A DNA stretch of 45,134 nucleotides from Paludibacteraceae bacterium (lineage in GTDB: Bacteria; Bacteroidota; Bacteroidia; Bacteroidales; Paludibacteraceae). Below the pieces are notes generated by a model. That model had not been told where the DNA came from. It saw only the letters and a list, made by a program, of their open reading frames with translations, and did not search any database. The stretch lies in NCBI GenBank assembly GCA_018433525.1, contig JAHDRA010000019.1, positions 1 through 45,134 on the forward strand. Direction: 5' to 3'. The translations under genes were made by a program, and so were the position numbers. Below are positions 33,378 through 41,744 of the stretch, piece by piece (within the stretch, counting starts at the first letter, position 1; each line of letters begins with the position of its first letter).

Positions 33378-34733
33378 TTATACTCGAAAAAACAATCGTT
33401 TTCCCCTAACTTGCTCATCAAATTTTCCTTCATCAAATACTTTATTTCCATTGACCCATGTTTTCAGTACCCGAAAGTCGAAACTCATTTCTTCAAATGG
33501 CGACCACCCGCATTTATAAAAAATATTTTGTTTGGAAACCTGCCAAGTATCGTTAGGATGTACTAATGTTATATCTGCGTAATACCCCGGACGAATAAAG
33601 CCTCTTTTGTCTATTTTAAATAATCGTGCTGGCGCATGACACATTTTTTCGATTACTTTTTCAATGGTAAAATAACCCTGTTTTGCCAATTGCAACATCG
33701 CTACCAATGAATGCTGAACCAAAGGCAATCCGGAAGCTGCATTCAAACAGTTACCTTCCTTTTCGGGAAGTAAATGTGGAGCATGATCAGTAGCAATTAC
33801 ATCAATGGTATTATTGTTTATCGCCCGTATAAGTGAAAGTTTGTCGGTTTCTGATTTTATGGAAGGGTTACATTTAATTTTGTTCCCCAACTGTTCATAA
33901 TCTTTATTAGAAAACCACAAATAGTGAACGCAAACTTCAGCCGTTATTTTTTTGTCTTCAAGTGAAACAGAGTTATCAAACAAAGACATTTCCTTTTCGG
34001 TTGAAAGATGTAAAATGTGCAATCTCGAATTATATTTCTTTGCCAACGAAACTGCTTTCGCCGAAGAAGCAAAACAAGCATCTTCATTACGAATGAGCGA
34101 ATGGAAATGGGCGGGTAAATTTTCTCCATACAAGGATTGATAATATTCCTTGTTTCTGCGGATAATTAATTCATCTTCACAATGTGTTGCAATCAGACAG
34201 GGGGCATCACGGAAAATGGCATTTAATGTTTTTTCGTCGTCTACCAACATATTCCCTGTAGAAGAACCCATAAAAACTTTTATACCACAAACCTGTTGAG
34301 GATTCATTTTCAGTAATTCATCCAAATTGTCATTGGTAGCTCCAATATAAAAGGAAAAATTGGCAAGCGATTTTTCGGCTGCCAGTTGAAATTTTTCTTC
34401 GAGCAATTCATTATTTACAGCAGGAGGACGCGTATTGGGCATATCCATAAAACTGGTAACTCCTCCAGCTACAGCTGCTTTACTTTCAGAATAAATATCA
34501 CCTTTATGAGTAAGTCCGGGGTCGCGAAAATGAACCTGATCATCTATAACGCCGGGCAAAAGAAGTAAATTGTCTCCCTCAATGATTTCAACCTTATTTG
34601 TGTCTATCTCTCCATAATTATTCTTTCCTTCGTGAACTGACTCAATTAATTCTCCATTTATGAGCACAGAACCGATGAATATTTTTCCTTCGTTAACTAT
34701 TTGTGCATTTCTAATCAATTGCAGTTCACTCAT
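33378..34733 (-). CDS. pyrC: Dihydroorotase (class I amidohydrolase)
   Basis: 451 residues from ATG at 34733, ten bases after the glycosyltransferase stop; a longer frame reaches 34793 but would overlap that gene. It closes carbamoyl-aspartate to dihydroorotate in pyrimidine synthesis. Seen motifs: DDQVHFRDPGLTHKGD (His68, Arg70), the likely carboxylated Lys152 in GIKVFMGSSTG, THCED (His184), LHILHLS (His242) and IATDHAPH (Asp316). The first His of the usual HxH metal pair is Gln66, which I recall as common in Bacteroidota dihydroorotases. Allantoinase or another amidohydrolase is less likely given the FRDPG and DHAPH forms. It is the last gene of the WalJ-like / glycosyltransferase / pyrC unit. 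Confidence 0.92.
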   Translation of the reverse strand: MSELQLIRNAQIVNEGKIFIGSVLINGELIESVHEGKNNYGEIDTNKVEIIEGDNLLLLPGVIDDQVHFRDPGLTHKGDIYSESKAAVAGGVTSFMDMPNTRPPAVNNELLEEKFQLAAEKSLANFSFYIGATNDNLDELLKMNPQQVCGIKVFMGSSTGNMLVDDEKTLNAIFRDAPCLIATHCEDELIIRRNKEYYQSLYGENLPAHFHSLIRNEDACFASSAKAVSLAKKYNSRLHILHLSTEKEMSLFDNSVSLEDKKITAEVCVHYLWFSNKDYEQLGNKIKCNPSIKSETDKLSLIRAINNNTIDVIATDHAPHLLPEKEGNCLNAASGLPLVQHSLVAMLQLAKQGYFTIEKVIEKMCHAPARLFKIDKRGFIRPGYYADITLVHPNDTWQVSKQNIFYKCGWSPFEEMSFDFRVLKTWVNGNKVFDEGKFDEQVRGKRLFFRV

Positions 34734-34743
34734 AATAAATAAT

Positions 34744-35493
34744 TTAACTGGATTTGATTGCTTTTTTAGGGAAATCCCTGAACCAGCTTTCAATTTTCAA
34801 TTGGATTACACCAAAAAAAGCTTCTCCGAAAATACCACTGCTCATTTTTGAAGTGCCGTACTCCCGATTAATAAAAACAATTGGAATTTCTTTTAATTGG
34901 AATCCGCATTTTTCAGCCGTAAATTTCATTTCTATCTGAAACCCATAACCTTTAAAACGAATTTTATCCAGATCAATGGTTTCCAGCACTTTTCTTTTAT
35001 AACAAACAAATCCTGCTGTAGTATCGGTAACTTTAAGACCGGTAACGATACGAACATAATAGGAAGCAAAATAAGACATTAAAACTCTCTTTAGCGGCCA
35101 ATTTAATACATTCACGCCTGTGAGATATCGTGAACCAATAGCCATATCTGCTCCGTCGAGAGCGCAAGAAGCGTATAATCGGGGTAAATCGTCGGGATTA
35201 TGAGAAAAATCGGCATCCATCTCGTAAATATACTGATAATCGTGCTGCAAAGCCCATTTAAAGCCGGTAATATAAGCAGTTCCGAGTCCCATTTTTCCCG
35301 GGCGCTGAATCATAAACAATCGATCAGGGAATTTTTGTTGCAAGTTTTTCACTATCTCTGCTGTTCCATCGGGGGAAGCATCATCAACAATCAACAAATG
35401 GAAATCATGGGGCTGACGAAAAACAGCATAAATAATATTTTCTATGTTTTCCTTTTCGTTGTAAGTAGGAATAATAACTAAATTTTCACCCAT
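34744..35493 (-). CDS. Polyprenol-phosphate mannosyl/glycosyltransferase (GT2, DPM1-like)
   Basis: 249 residues from ATG at 35493 (MGENLVIIPTYNEKENIENII). The frame extends back to 35544 but would overlap the upstream gene, and the shorter start matches the family. GT-A features are LLIVDDASPDGTAE, GKMGLGTAYITGFKWAL, YIYEMDADFSHNPDDLPRL (DxD-type Asp), AIGSRYLTG, and KGYGFQIEMKFTAEKCGF with the following FINREYGTSKMS. There is no C-terminal membrane domain. Relatives transfer mannose or glucose from a nucleotide donor to a polyprenol phosphate at the inner membrane, for glycolipids or glycoproteins. It lies 25 bases after the MBL gene and 10 before pyrC. Confidence 0.93.
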   Translation of the reverse strand: MGENLVIIPTYNEKENIENIIYAVFRQPHDFHLLIVDDASPDGTAEIVKNLQQKFPDRLFMIQRPGKMGLGTAYITGFKWALQHDYQYIYEMDADFSHNPDDLPRLYASCALDGADMAIGSRYLTGVNVLNWPLKRVLMSYFASYYVRIVTGLKVTDTTAGFVCYKRKVLETIDLDKIRFKGYGFQIEMKFTAEKCGFQLKEIPIVFINREYGTSKMSSGIFGEAFFGVIQLKIESWFRDFPKKAIKSS

Positions 35494-35518
35494 AGTTTTA
35501 ATTTGCAGAGGAATAAAT

Positions 35519-36325
35519 TTAAAATTCGTACAATTCGGAAGCATTTAGTCGATTCAGCGCTACCACGTCCACATCCTTGCCTACCGAAATATTTTTATTT
35601 TCCATATAATCTCTGATCGTTTTCAGAGCAATTTGTGGAGAGTTGTTTTCCTTGCTGAGATGACAAAGAAATATATTTTTCATTTTCTCTGTATAGTTTT
35701 CAGAAAGAAAATAACCGGTCTGATCGTTGCTCAAATGCCCTCTGGAAGAAGAAATTCTTTTTTTTAAATAATCTGGATATTTCCCATTTCGGAGCATTTG
35801 CTCATCATAATTGGCTTCGATAACTAAATAATCGGACAAAATCAAATAGGATGCGGCTGTTTTTCCAATACAACCCAAATCTGTTGCAAATGTAATTCTT
35901 TTCCCTTTATATTCAATGCTGTAACCAACATTATCTGTAGCATCATGAGAAATGTCAAAGGCGGTAAAGGAAAAATCCCTTATATAAAGTGTTTCATTTT
36001 TCTCGATATATCTTCGTTTAGGCAAATTAATATTCTTTTCACGATAATAATATTGATTGATTGCCTCCGAAATCATTCGGGTGGAAAAAACCGGAAGATG
36101 AAATTTTCTTTCCAATGCCCACAATGAACGTATATGATCGACGTGGTCATGAGTGATAAACACGCCCTGAATATTTTCGAAATTCAGACCTATATTCTTC
36201 AGGCAATTCTGGATAGTTCGCGATCCCATGCCTGCATCTATTAAAAAACCATATTCGGCATTTCCAATGTAATAACAATTTCCACTACTGCCACTACCAA
36301 AACTTTGAAATCGTAATTTGTCCAT
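35519..36325 (-). CDS. WalJ/YycJ-family metallo-beta-lactamase-fold hydrolase
   Basis: 268 residues. The N-terminus FQSFGSGSSGNCYYIG is the typical opening of YycJ/WalJ proteins, followed by FLIDAGMGSRTI and the metal motif THDHVDHI. Further ligands lie in FDISHDATDNVGYSI, FATDLGCIG and SSRGHLSNDQTGYFL (His), ending with HLSKENNSP. Relatives are predicted 5'-3' DNA exonucleases linked to mismatch repair or to cell-wall stress control. It is the first gene of a three-gene minus-strand unit with the glycosyltransferase and pyrC. No clear TAnnTTTG element lies before it; a terminator separates it from the CDGSH gene upstream. Confidence 0.92.
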   Translation of the reverse strand: MDKLRFQSFGSGSSGNCYYIGNAEYGFLIDAGMGSRTIQNCLKNIGLNFENIQGVFITHDHVDHIRSLWALERKFHLPVFSTRMISEAINQYYYREKNINLPKRRYIEKNETLYIRDFSFTAFDISHDATDNVGYSIEYKGKRITFATDLGCIGKTAASYLILSDYLVIEANYDEQMLRNGKYPDYLKKRISSSRGHLSNDQTGYFLSENYTEKMKNIFLCHLSKENNSPQIALKTIRDYMENKNISVGKDVDVVALNRLNASELYEF

Positions 36326-36421
36326 TCAATAAATTTTAGAAAGAACAAAATTAACATTAATCGGAAATTGCACCAAAAAATTATTCGGAAATAAAGTTAA
36401 TGTTTCAACATCCTCAGAAAG

Positions 36422-36459
36422 AAAAAAAGAAACAGGAGACAATTTTTTATCCCTGTTTC
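36422..36459 (-). terminator. Intrinsic terminator after the CDGSH gene
   Basis: Stem GAAACAGG (36429-36436) / CCTGTTTC (36452-36459) with a 15-base loop. Read on the minus strand it ends in seven T (36422-36428), 27 bases after the CDGSH stop. Confidence 0.8.
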
Positions 36460-36485
36460 CTTTAATAAAATCAACAATTCTTCAA

Positions 36486-36674
36486 TTATTTATCGAACTC
36501 TGTATCATGATGTGAACCATCACAAAAAGGTTTATTTTTGCTTTGTCCACATCTACAAAGTGCTGTTTTACCACTCATTTCTTTTTCTTCTCCTGAAGGT
36601 AAAACAAGCTTGAAATTACCACTAACGATGTAAGGGCCTCCTTTGGCAACTTTCACTGAAACTTCATTTTCCAT
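36486..36674 (-). CDS. CDGSH iron-sulfur domain protein
   Basis: 62 residues, a single CDGSH zinc-finger-type domain. The ligands are Cys40, Cys42, Cys51 and His55 in [19 protein letters not shown], which exactly fits the CxC-x-PxCDGSxH pattern that binds a [2Fe-2S] cluster with three Cys and one His. Such small proteins bind labile clusters and may act in iron-sulfur transfer or redox sensing, but the partner is unknown. It has its own predicted promoter and terminator, so it is a single-gene unit, although it lies on the same strand directly downstream of sudA, which starts far upstream and stops at 36767. Confidence 0.9.
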   Translation of the reverse strand: MENEVSVKVAKGGPYIVSGNFKLVLPSGEEKEMSGKTALCRCGQSKNKPFCDGSHHDTEFDK

Positions 36675-36711
36675 TTTAGTAAGATTTTAAATTTAACTTT
36701 GTAAATGGAAA

Positions 36712-36719
36712 CAAAATTA
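36712..36719 (-). promoter_or_regulatory. Predicted -7 element of the CDGSH gene
   Basis: The minus strand reads TAATTTTG (TAnnTTTG), 38 bases before the ATG at 36674. Confidence 0.45.
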
Positions 36720-36766
36720 ATAGGAAAAAGTTTTTTAAAAAATATTTTTTAAATCTTATTCAAATT

Positions 36767-38233
36767 TCAAGTAAAGCTCCTAATCCATTCATTCATCCCT
36801 TTTGCAGCCTTTCTTCCGTCACCCATAGCAAGAATAACCGTAGCACCACCACGAACAATATCTCCGCCGGCAAAAATATAGGGAATACTTGTCTGCATGG
36901 TTTCTTCGTTCACTACCAATGTTCCTCTGCCGGTAACTTCCAGTCCCTTTACCGATTGTGGAATGAGCGGATTGGGTGAAACTCCTACGCTGACAATTAC
37001 TTCATCAACTTCCACCAGTTCGGTTTTCCCTTTGACTTCTACCGGAGAGCGGCGTCCCGAAGCGTCGGGTTCGCCCAATTCCATAACCTGAAGCAGCATG
37101 TGGGTAACTCTTCCGTTTTTATCGCCATAGTATTCAATGGGATTTCGTAAAGTCATAAACTCAATTCCTTCTTCTTTGGCATGTTTGATTTCTTCAACAC
37201 GGGCAGGCATTTCCTGCTCTGTTCGGCGATAAACGATCATGGCTTTTTCTGCGCCAAGACGTCTGGCGGTTCTTACTGCGTCCATTGCCGTATTTCCACC
37301 ACCAATTACGGCCACCTTTTTCCCTTTTATAACAGGTGTATCCGATTCAGGATTGGCTGCATCCATCAAATTGACACGTGTCAAGTATTCGTTTGATGAC
37401 ATGATGCCAACCAGATTTTCGCCTTTTATATTCATGAAACGAGGCAATCCGGCTCCACTTCCAATGAAAATACCTTTATAATCTTCAGCCAGTAAGTCGT
37501 CTATAGTAATGGTTTTGCCAATAATGCAGTTGGTCACAAAATGTACACCCATAGCAATCAGATTCCTAATTTCGGCATCTACAATTTTGTTGGGCAAACG
37601 AAATTCCGGTATTCCATACCGAAGAACCCCACCAATTTCATGCAATGCTTCAAAAAGCACCACTTCGTAGCCCATTTTTGCCATGTCGCCGGCAAAAGCC
37701 AAGCCGGCAGGGCCTGAACCTACAGCAGCAACTTTTTTGTGAAGCGGAGCGGCTATTTCGGGAATGGATATGTTGCCTGTTTCTCGCTCGTAATCGGCAG
37801 CAAAACGTTCGAGATGACCAATGGCAACCGCTTCGTTTTTTGTTTTTAAATGAATGCACTGTGCTTCACACTGTTTTTCCTGAGGACAAACTCGTCCGCA
37901 AACAGCCGGCAATACTGAAGTTTCTTTTAATGTTTTGGCAGCTTCCAAAAATTCTCCTCGTTCAATATTTTTGATGAATTTCGGTATATTGATAGCCACA
38001 GGGCAACCTTGAACACAAGTTGGGTTGGCACAATCAATGCATCGCTTCGATTCCATCAAAGCCATTTCGGGCGTTAAACCCAAATTGACTTCTTCTTTCA
38101 TGGTGTGGCTGCGATATTCGGGATCGAGTTCGGGCATTTTTACTCTGGCAATTTCCATTCTGTCTTTCGGCTTCATGGAATTTCTCAGTTCCACCCGCCA
38201 AGGTTGCATTCTTTCCTCATTAAAATTTGTCAT
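36767..38233 (-). CDS. gltA: SudA/NfnB-like NADPH-dependent flavoprotein (glutamate synthase small-subunit family)
   Basis: 488 residues. The N-terminal ferredoxin-like region has two cysteine clusters, CIDCANPTCVQGCP and CGRVCPQEKQCEAQC, which bind two [4Fe-4S] clusters. It is followed by an FAD site (AVGSGPAGLAFAGDMAKMG), an NADPH site (AVIGGGNTAMDAVRTARRLG), and the final FAD motif GDIVRGGATVILAMGDGRKAA. It is preceded 67 bases upstream by sudB, so the pair most likely forms a SudAB or NfnAB-type complex that moves electrons between NADH, NADPH and ferredoxin. It is annotated in many genomes as glutamate synthase small subunit, but no large gltB subunit is present here. Confidence 0.92.
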   Translation of the reverse strand: MTNFNEERMQPWRVELRNSMKPKDRMEIARVKMPELDPEYRSHTMKEEVNLGLTPEMALMESKRCIDCANPTCVQGCPVAINIPKFIKNIERGEFLEAAKTLKETSVLPAVCGRVCPQEKQCEAQCIHLKTKNEAVAIGHLERFAADYERETGNISIPEIAAPLHKKVAAVGSGPAGLAFAGDMAKMGYEVVLFEALHEIGGVLRYGIPEFRLPNKIVDAEIRNLIAMGVHFVTNCIIGKTITIDDLLAEDYKGIFIGSGAGLPRFMNIKGENLVGIMSSNEYLTRVNLMDAANPESDTPVIKGKKVAVIGGGNTAMDAVRTARRLGAEKAMIVYRRTEQEMPARVEEIKHAKEEGIEFMTLRNPIEYYGDKNGRVTHMLLQVMELGEPDASGRRSPVEVKGKTELVEVDEVIVSVGVSPNPLIPQSVKGLEVTGRGTLVVNEETMQTSIPYIFAGGDIVRGGATVILAMGDGRKAAKGMNEWIRSFT

Positions 38234-38300
38234 TTCTTCGGACTTAAAAAATTTTCAAAAAAGTAATTTGTTTTTACAACAAAAATATTTTGCTGGGGAA

Positions 38301-39125
38301 TCAATTGTTAGGAGATATTTTGTGTAATTGTTCTCTTTCGATATCCTTGTATCCGTTTAAGCGTATCAGCATTTCATCAAAATCAACCTGATGAGCATCA
38401 AATTCAGGCCCATCTACACAAACGAATTTTGTTTTTCCTCCAACGGAAATGCGGCAAGCGCCACACATGCCTGTTCCATCTACCATGATGGTATTGAGCG
38501 AAGCAATAGTAGGAATATCATATCTTTTTGTCAGTTCACTCACAAATTTCATCATGATTGCCGGCCCGATAGTTACACATAAATCTACTTTTTGGCGCTT
38601 TATGACCATTTCAACACCATCGGTTACCAAACCTTTGTTGCCATAAGAGCCATCATCGGTCATAATGATTACTTCATCGGAAAATTTTCTCATTTGTTCC
38701 TCCAAAATGATTAATTCCTTTGTACGTGCGGCCAAAACTGTTATTACGTGATTACCCGCTTTTTTCATGGCTTCGGCTATGGGAAGCATCGGAGCTGTTC
38801 CTACACCACCACAAGCGCAAACTACCGTTCCAAAATTATCAATATGGGTCGCTTTTCCCAGCGGACCTACCAAATCGGTTATGCAATCGCCTTCGTTCAA
38901 TTCGCAAAGTTTGGAAGTGGACAAACCAATTTTTTGAACAATCAAAGTAATGGTCCCTTTTTCTGTATTGGCATCGGCAATGGTTAAGGGAATGCGTTCT
39001 CCTTTTTCTCCAACCCGCACAATCACAAAATGTCCTGCTTTGCGAGCTTTCGCTATCAATGGAGCTTCCACTTCAAACTTTACCACGTTGGGGGACAAAT
39101 ATTCTTTGCTGACAATTTTATTCAT
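38301..39125 (-). CDS. SudB/NfnA-like ferredoxin-NADP reductase-type subunit
   Basis: 274 residues from ATG at 39125 (MNKIVSKEYLSPNVVKFEVEAP). A longer frame begins at 39146, but the predicted -7 element at 39151-39158 would place the transcript start at or after that codon, and the shorter form matches the family. It has an FAD-binding barrel (RIPLTIAD), an NAD site (CACGGVGTAPMLPIAEAM), and a [2Fe-2S] site in DGTGMCGACRISVGGKTKFVCVDGP (three visible Cys, with Asp as the probable fourth ligand in NfnA). Together with the downstream sudA it should form the two-subunit transhydrogenase-type complex. A dihydroorotate dehydrogenase electron-transfer subunit (PyrK) is a weaker alternative. Confidence 0.92.
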   Translation of the reverse strand: MNKIVSKEYLSPNVVKFEVEAPLIAKARKAGHFVIVRVGEKGERIPLTIADANTEKGTITLIVQKIGLSTSKLCELNEGDCITDLVGPLGKATHIDNFGTVVCACGGVGTAPMLPIAEAMKKAGNHVITVLAARTKELIILEEQMRKFSDEVIIMTDDGSYGNKGLVTDGVEMVIKRQKVDLCVTIGPAIMMKFVSELTKRYDIPTIASLNTIMVDGTGMCGACRISVGGKTKFVCVDGPEFDAHQVDFDEMLIRLNGYKDIEREQLHKISPNN

Positions 39126-39150
39126 TTTTGGCTGTTTTAGTTTCAAAAGA

Positions 39151-39158
39151 CAAAATTA
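39151..39158 (-). promoter_or_regulatory. Predicted -7 element of sudB-sudA
   Basis: The minus strand reads TAATTTTG (TAnnTTTG), 26 bases before the ATG at 39125. It helps decide between the two candidate starts. Between here and 39373 I see only a weak hairpin (GGGCAT/ATGCCT near 39278-39292). Confidence 0.45.
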
Positions 39159-39373
39159 CACGATAATTTTCAATTTTCACACAAAAAGATTAAATGCATT
39201 ATTGAAAAGTTTAAGAAACAACAAGTTTTTTCTTAAAAAAGAAAAATTTTGATAGAGTTGTCATTGACATAAATGGGCATTAAATGCCTGAAATTAGAAT
39301 TTTTCGGAATATTTTGCTGAATGTAAAGAAAATTACAGCAGACTTGGCAAAAAAATTTACGGTAAAGTAATCT

Positions 39374-40144
39374 CTATTTGTTGTTGAATTGCCGAAGTTT
39401 AATGTTGGTAAAAACTTTTTTGGTATGGAGTGAAAAATCGCTGTTCATAATCCATCCATAGTATCCCATATCGGTTTTAAGTACATCTTCCACCTTTTTG
39501 CCCTTGTATTTACCGAAATTGATAATTTCTTCTCCTTTTTCATTGTAAATGACGCGTCCGGCAAAGTCCACATTGTTGTTCTGGGTAGTGAAATCGGATA
39601 AAAAATCTACATCGTTTTTCAATTCGGGATAATGTTCCAATTGAGCTTTCAGCACTTCATAAGTAGCCATTGCATCGGCTTCGGCACTGTGGGCATCATT
39701 CAAATCCTTGTTGCAGTAAAATTTGTAAGCCGCCGACAAAGTCCGCTGCTCCATTTTGTGAAAAATAACCTGTACATCTATAAATCGGTGTTTCATCAAA
39801 TCGATATCTACTTCTGCACGCAAAAATTCTTCTGCCAAAAGTGGAATGTCGAACCGATTGGAGTTGTAACCTGCCAAATCGCTTCCTTCAAAATCGGCCG
39901 CTATTTCTTTAGCTACTTCCTTAAAAGTAGGACAATTGGCCACATCGACATCGGTAATGCCATGAACAGCAGTTGCATAGGCAGGAATAGGGATCCCGGG
40001 ATTAATACGTTTAGTCTTCGTAAGTTCTTTTCCGTTAGGAAAAACCTTATGATAGGAAATTTCCACAATACGGTCGGTAACAATGTTGATACCTGTTGTT
40101 TCGAGGTCGAAAAAAACAATCGGTTTTTTTAAATTTAATTCCAT
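39374..40144 (-). CDS. DEDDh 3'-5' exonuclease (DnaQ/PolC epsilon-like)
   Basis: 256 residues. The exonuclease fold is shown by VFFDLETTGIN (Asp13, Glu15), HGITDVDVANCPTF, the motif LAGYNSNRFDIPLLAEEFLRA (Asp in motif II), and HSAEADAMATYEVLKAQ (His and Asp of motif III). A short C-terminal domain (about 200-256; IINFGKYKGKKVEDVLKTDMGYYGWIMN) resembles the tail found on exodeoxyribonuclease X-type proteins. It is likely a proofreading or repair nuclease rather than the replicative epsilon subunit. It sits downstream of dnaN but has its own promoter, with a terminator between them. Confidence 0.9.
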   Translation of the reverse strand: MELNLKKPIVFFDLETTGINIVTDRIVEISYHKVFPNGKELTKTKRINPGIPIPAYATAVHGITDVDVANCPTFKEVAKEIAADFEGSDLAGYNSNRFDIPLLAEEFLRAEVDIDLMKHRFIDVQVIFHKMEQRTLSAAYKFYCNKDLNDAHSAEADAMATYEVLKAQLEHYPELKNDVDFLSDFTTQNNNVDFAGRVIYNEKGEEIINFGKYKGKKVEDVLKTDMGYYGWIMNSDFSLHTKKVFTNIKLRQFNNK

Positions 40145-40169
40145 GAAATTTTTTTTTGGAAAAATTGAA

Positions 40170-40177
40170 CAAAGCTA
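40170..40177 (-). promoter_or_regulatory. Predicted -7 element of the exonuclease gene
   Basis: The minus strand reads TAGCTTTG (TAnnTTTG), 26 bases before the ATG at 40144 and directly after the dnaN terminator. Confidence 0.4.
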
Positions 40178-40183
40178 AAATCG

Positions 40184-40220
40184 AAAAAACAAGGTCTAAA
40201 GTTTTTTCACCTTAGACCTT
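40184..40220 (-). terminator. Intrinsic terminator after dnaN
   Basis: Stem AAGGTCTAA (40191-40199) / TTAGACCTT (40212-40220). Read on the minus strand it is followed by a T-run at 40184-40189, 31 bases after the dnaN stop. Confidence 0.75.
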
Positions 40221-40250
40221 AAAAATAATCCGACTGAAAAAATTGTAAAT

Positions 40251-41393
40251 TTAATCGTAATCCATTAAAAGCATCGGCATAAGGAGCATTAAGACTTCTT
40301 CGTTTTCTTCGTTTTCGAGGGGGGAAATCAATGCAGCGCGACTTGGATCGGAAAGCTCGATTACAACGTCAGAAGAATCGATATTGGAAAGAATGTCGAT
40401 AAGATAAGTAGCTTTGAATCCGATAGTGATAGGATTTCCTTCCAATTGACAAGGAATGGTTTCTTCGGCAGAGATAGAAAAATCAATGTCTTCGGCCGAA
40501 ATATTTACCTGCTGTTCGTTGAAAACCAGTTTTATCAGGTTGGTTGCCTGGTTGCAAAATACGGAAACCCTTCTGACGGAATTGAGCAGCATAAGCCGGT
40601 CAACAATAATTTTAATGGGATTGTTGAAAGGGATAACACTGTTATAGTTGGGGTATTTCCCGGCCACCTGCAGGCAAACCATCGTATAGTTTTCCAGTTC
40701 AAAATGGATGTACTTCTTGTCGAATCGAATTTTTACGTTACCCTTTTCTCTTGGCAGGATATTTTTCAAAAGGTTTGCCGGTTTTTTGGGAAGTACAAAA
40801 CTTTTTACTTCATCTTCATTCAAAGAAGTACTCACATTTGTGGTTTTATACCGCGAAAGTTTGTGTGCATCGGTTGCAACAATGGTGAGTTCTTTAGGAG
40901 ATAAATCAAAATAAATACCATTCATGACTTCACGCAAATCATCGGCAGCAGCTGCAAACAAAGTTTTGGAAATTCCCGAAAGCAAGTTGTCAACAGGGAG
41001 TTCAAAAGAACAAGGTTCTTCTTCAAATGGAGGCAAACGAGGAAATTCATCCGCATTCTCACCAATAAAATTATAAGCACCATTGGAAGTGGTGATGGTG
41101 AGGCTCAAATTGAATTCGTTAATGGAAAAAGTCAGCGGCTGTTCCGAAAACTCGCGCAGTGTATCCAGTAACAAACGAGAAGCAATAGCTACTTGACCTT
41201 CTCCTTCAGATTCCTCCACCTGTATGGAAGTGATGAGGGTTGTTTCAACATCGGAAGCAGTCATCGTCAGAGTATTGCCTTCGAGAGAAAATTTGAAATC
41301 ATCCAGAATAGGCAAAGTATTCTTGGTGTTGATAACCCTGCTAATCGTTTGCAAATGGCTCAAAAGTTCTGTGCTGGAAACTATGAATTTCAT
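40251..41393 (-). CDS. dnaN: DNA polymerase III beta sliding clamp
   Basis: 380 residues, slightly above the usual 366-374. The start MKFIVSSTELLSHLQTISRVINTKNTLPILDDF is typical. Three repeated clamp domains follow (about 1-122, 123-250, 251-380), with landmarks such as ATDAHKLSRY, PLTFSI, and a hydrophobic C-terminus (LLMPMLLMDYD) that forms part of the peptide-binding pocket. The dimer encircles DNA and tethers polymerases. It is not near dnaA or recF here, so it stands apart from the classical replication cluster. Its promoter lies 40 bases upstream and a terminator ends the transcript before the exonuclease gene. Confidence 0.96.
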   Translation of the reverse strand: MKFIVSSTELLSHLQTISRVINTKNTLPILDDFKFSLEGNTLTMTASDVETTLITSIQVEESEGEGQVAIASRLLLDTLREFSEQPLTFSINEFNLSLTITTSNGAYNFIGENADEFPRLPPFEEEPCSFELPVDNLLSGISKTLFAAAADDLREVMNGIYFDLSPKELTIVATDAHKLSRYKTTNVSTSLNEDEVKSFVLPKKPANLLKNILPREKGNVKIRFDKKYIHFELENYTMVCLQVAGKYPNYNSVIPFNNPIKIIVDRLMLLNSVRRVSVFCNQATNLIKLVFNEQQVNISAEDIDFSISAEETIPCQLEGNPITIGFKATYLIDILSNIDSSDVVIELSDPSRAALISPLENEENEEVLMLLMPMLLMDYD

Positions 41394-41432
41394 ACGTTTA
41401 GTTTTTATTTTATACTGAATCGTTTAATTGAG

Positions 41433-41440
41433 CAAATGTA
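41433..41440 (-). promoter_or_regulatory. Predicted -7 element of dnaN
   Basis: The minus strand reads TACATTTG (TAnnTTTG), 40 bases before the dnaN ATG. The rest of the 350-base divergent region to uvrA holds AT-rich sequence, the uvrA promoter and the leader hairpin. Confidence 0.45.
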
Positions 41441-41634
41441 CAGAATATTTTAATTTTTAAAAAATAATCTTTTATTTTTTATTAATAATTCACTCCATCA
41501 ATTGGCTATATGAAACAATTTCAGTGTTTTGTTTCTCATTCGAAAATTAAAACAATAAAATTCCATATGACTCAGCTAATAACTATATTCAATAAATTTT
41601 ATCTGCATCTATTACTCATCCGCTCAATAAATTG

Positions 41635-41642
41635 TATCTTTG
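41635..41642 (+). promoter_or_regulatory. Predicted -7 element of uvrA
   Basis: TATCTTTG (TAnnTTTG), 103 bases ahead of the uvrA ATG. Transcription would begin near 41647-41650, at the foot of the hairpin described separately. Confidence 0.5.
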
Positions 41643-41645
41643 CAG

Positions 41646-41699
41646 GTTATTTAAAAATCGTCGTTTTCTGAAGAATAATCAGAAAAATTTTTAAATAAC
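41646..41699 (+). promoter_or_regulatory. Long hairpin in the uvrA 5' leader
   Basis: Outer arms GTTATTTAAAAAT (41646-41658) and ATTTTTAAATAAC (41687-41699) pair over 13 bp without mismatch. Inner arms TTTTCTGA (41664-41671) and TCAGAAAA (41679-41686) pair over 8 bp. The only interruption is a five-base bulge (CGTCG, 41659-41663) on one side, with a seven-base loop. Confidence 0.6.
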
Positions 41700-41744
41700 A
41701 ATCTGATTTTCTATTGTTTATTTTAATTTTTAGGGAGCAGTTGA

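Noticed and set aside
36767..39125. A glutamate synthase or dihydroorotate dehydrogenase complex
   Set aside because: The large GltB subunit and PyrD are both absent, and the SudB-SudA order with these cysteine clusters fits SudAB/NfnAB better.
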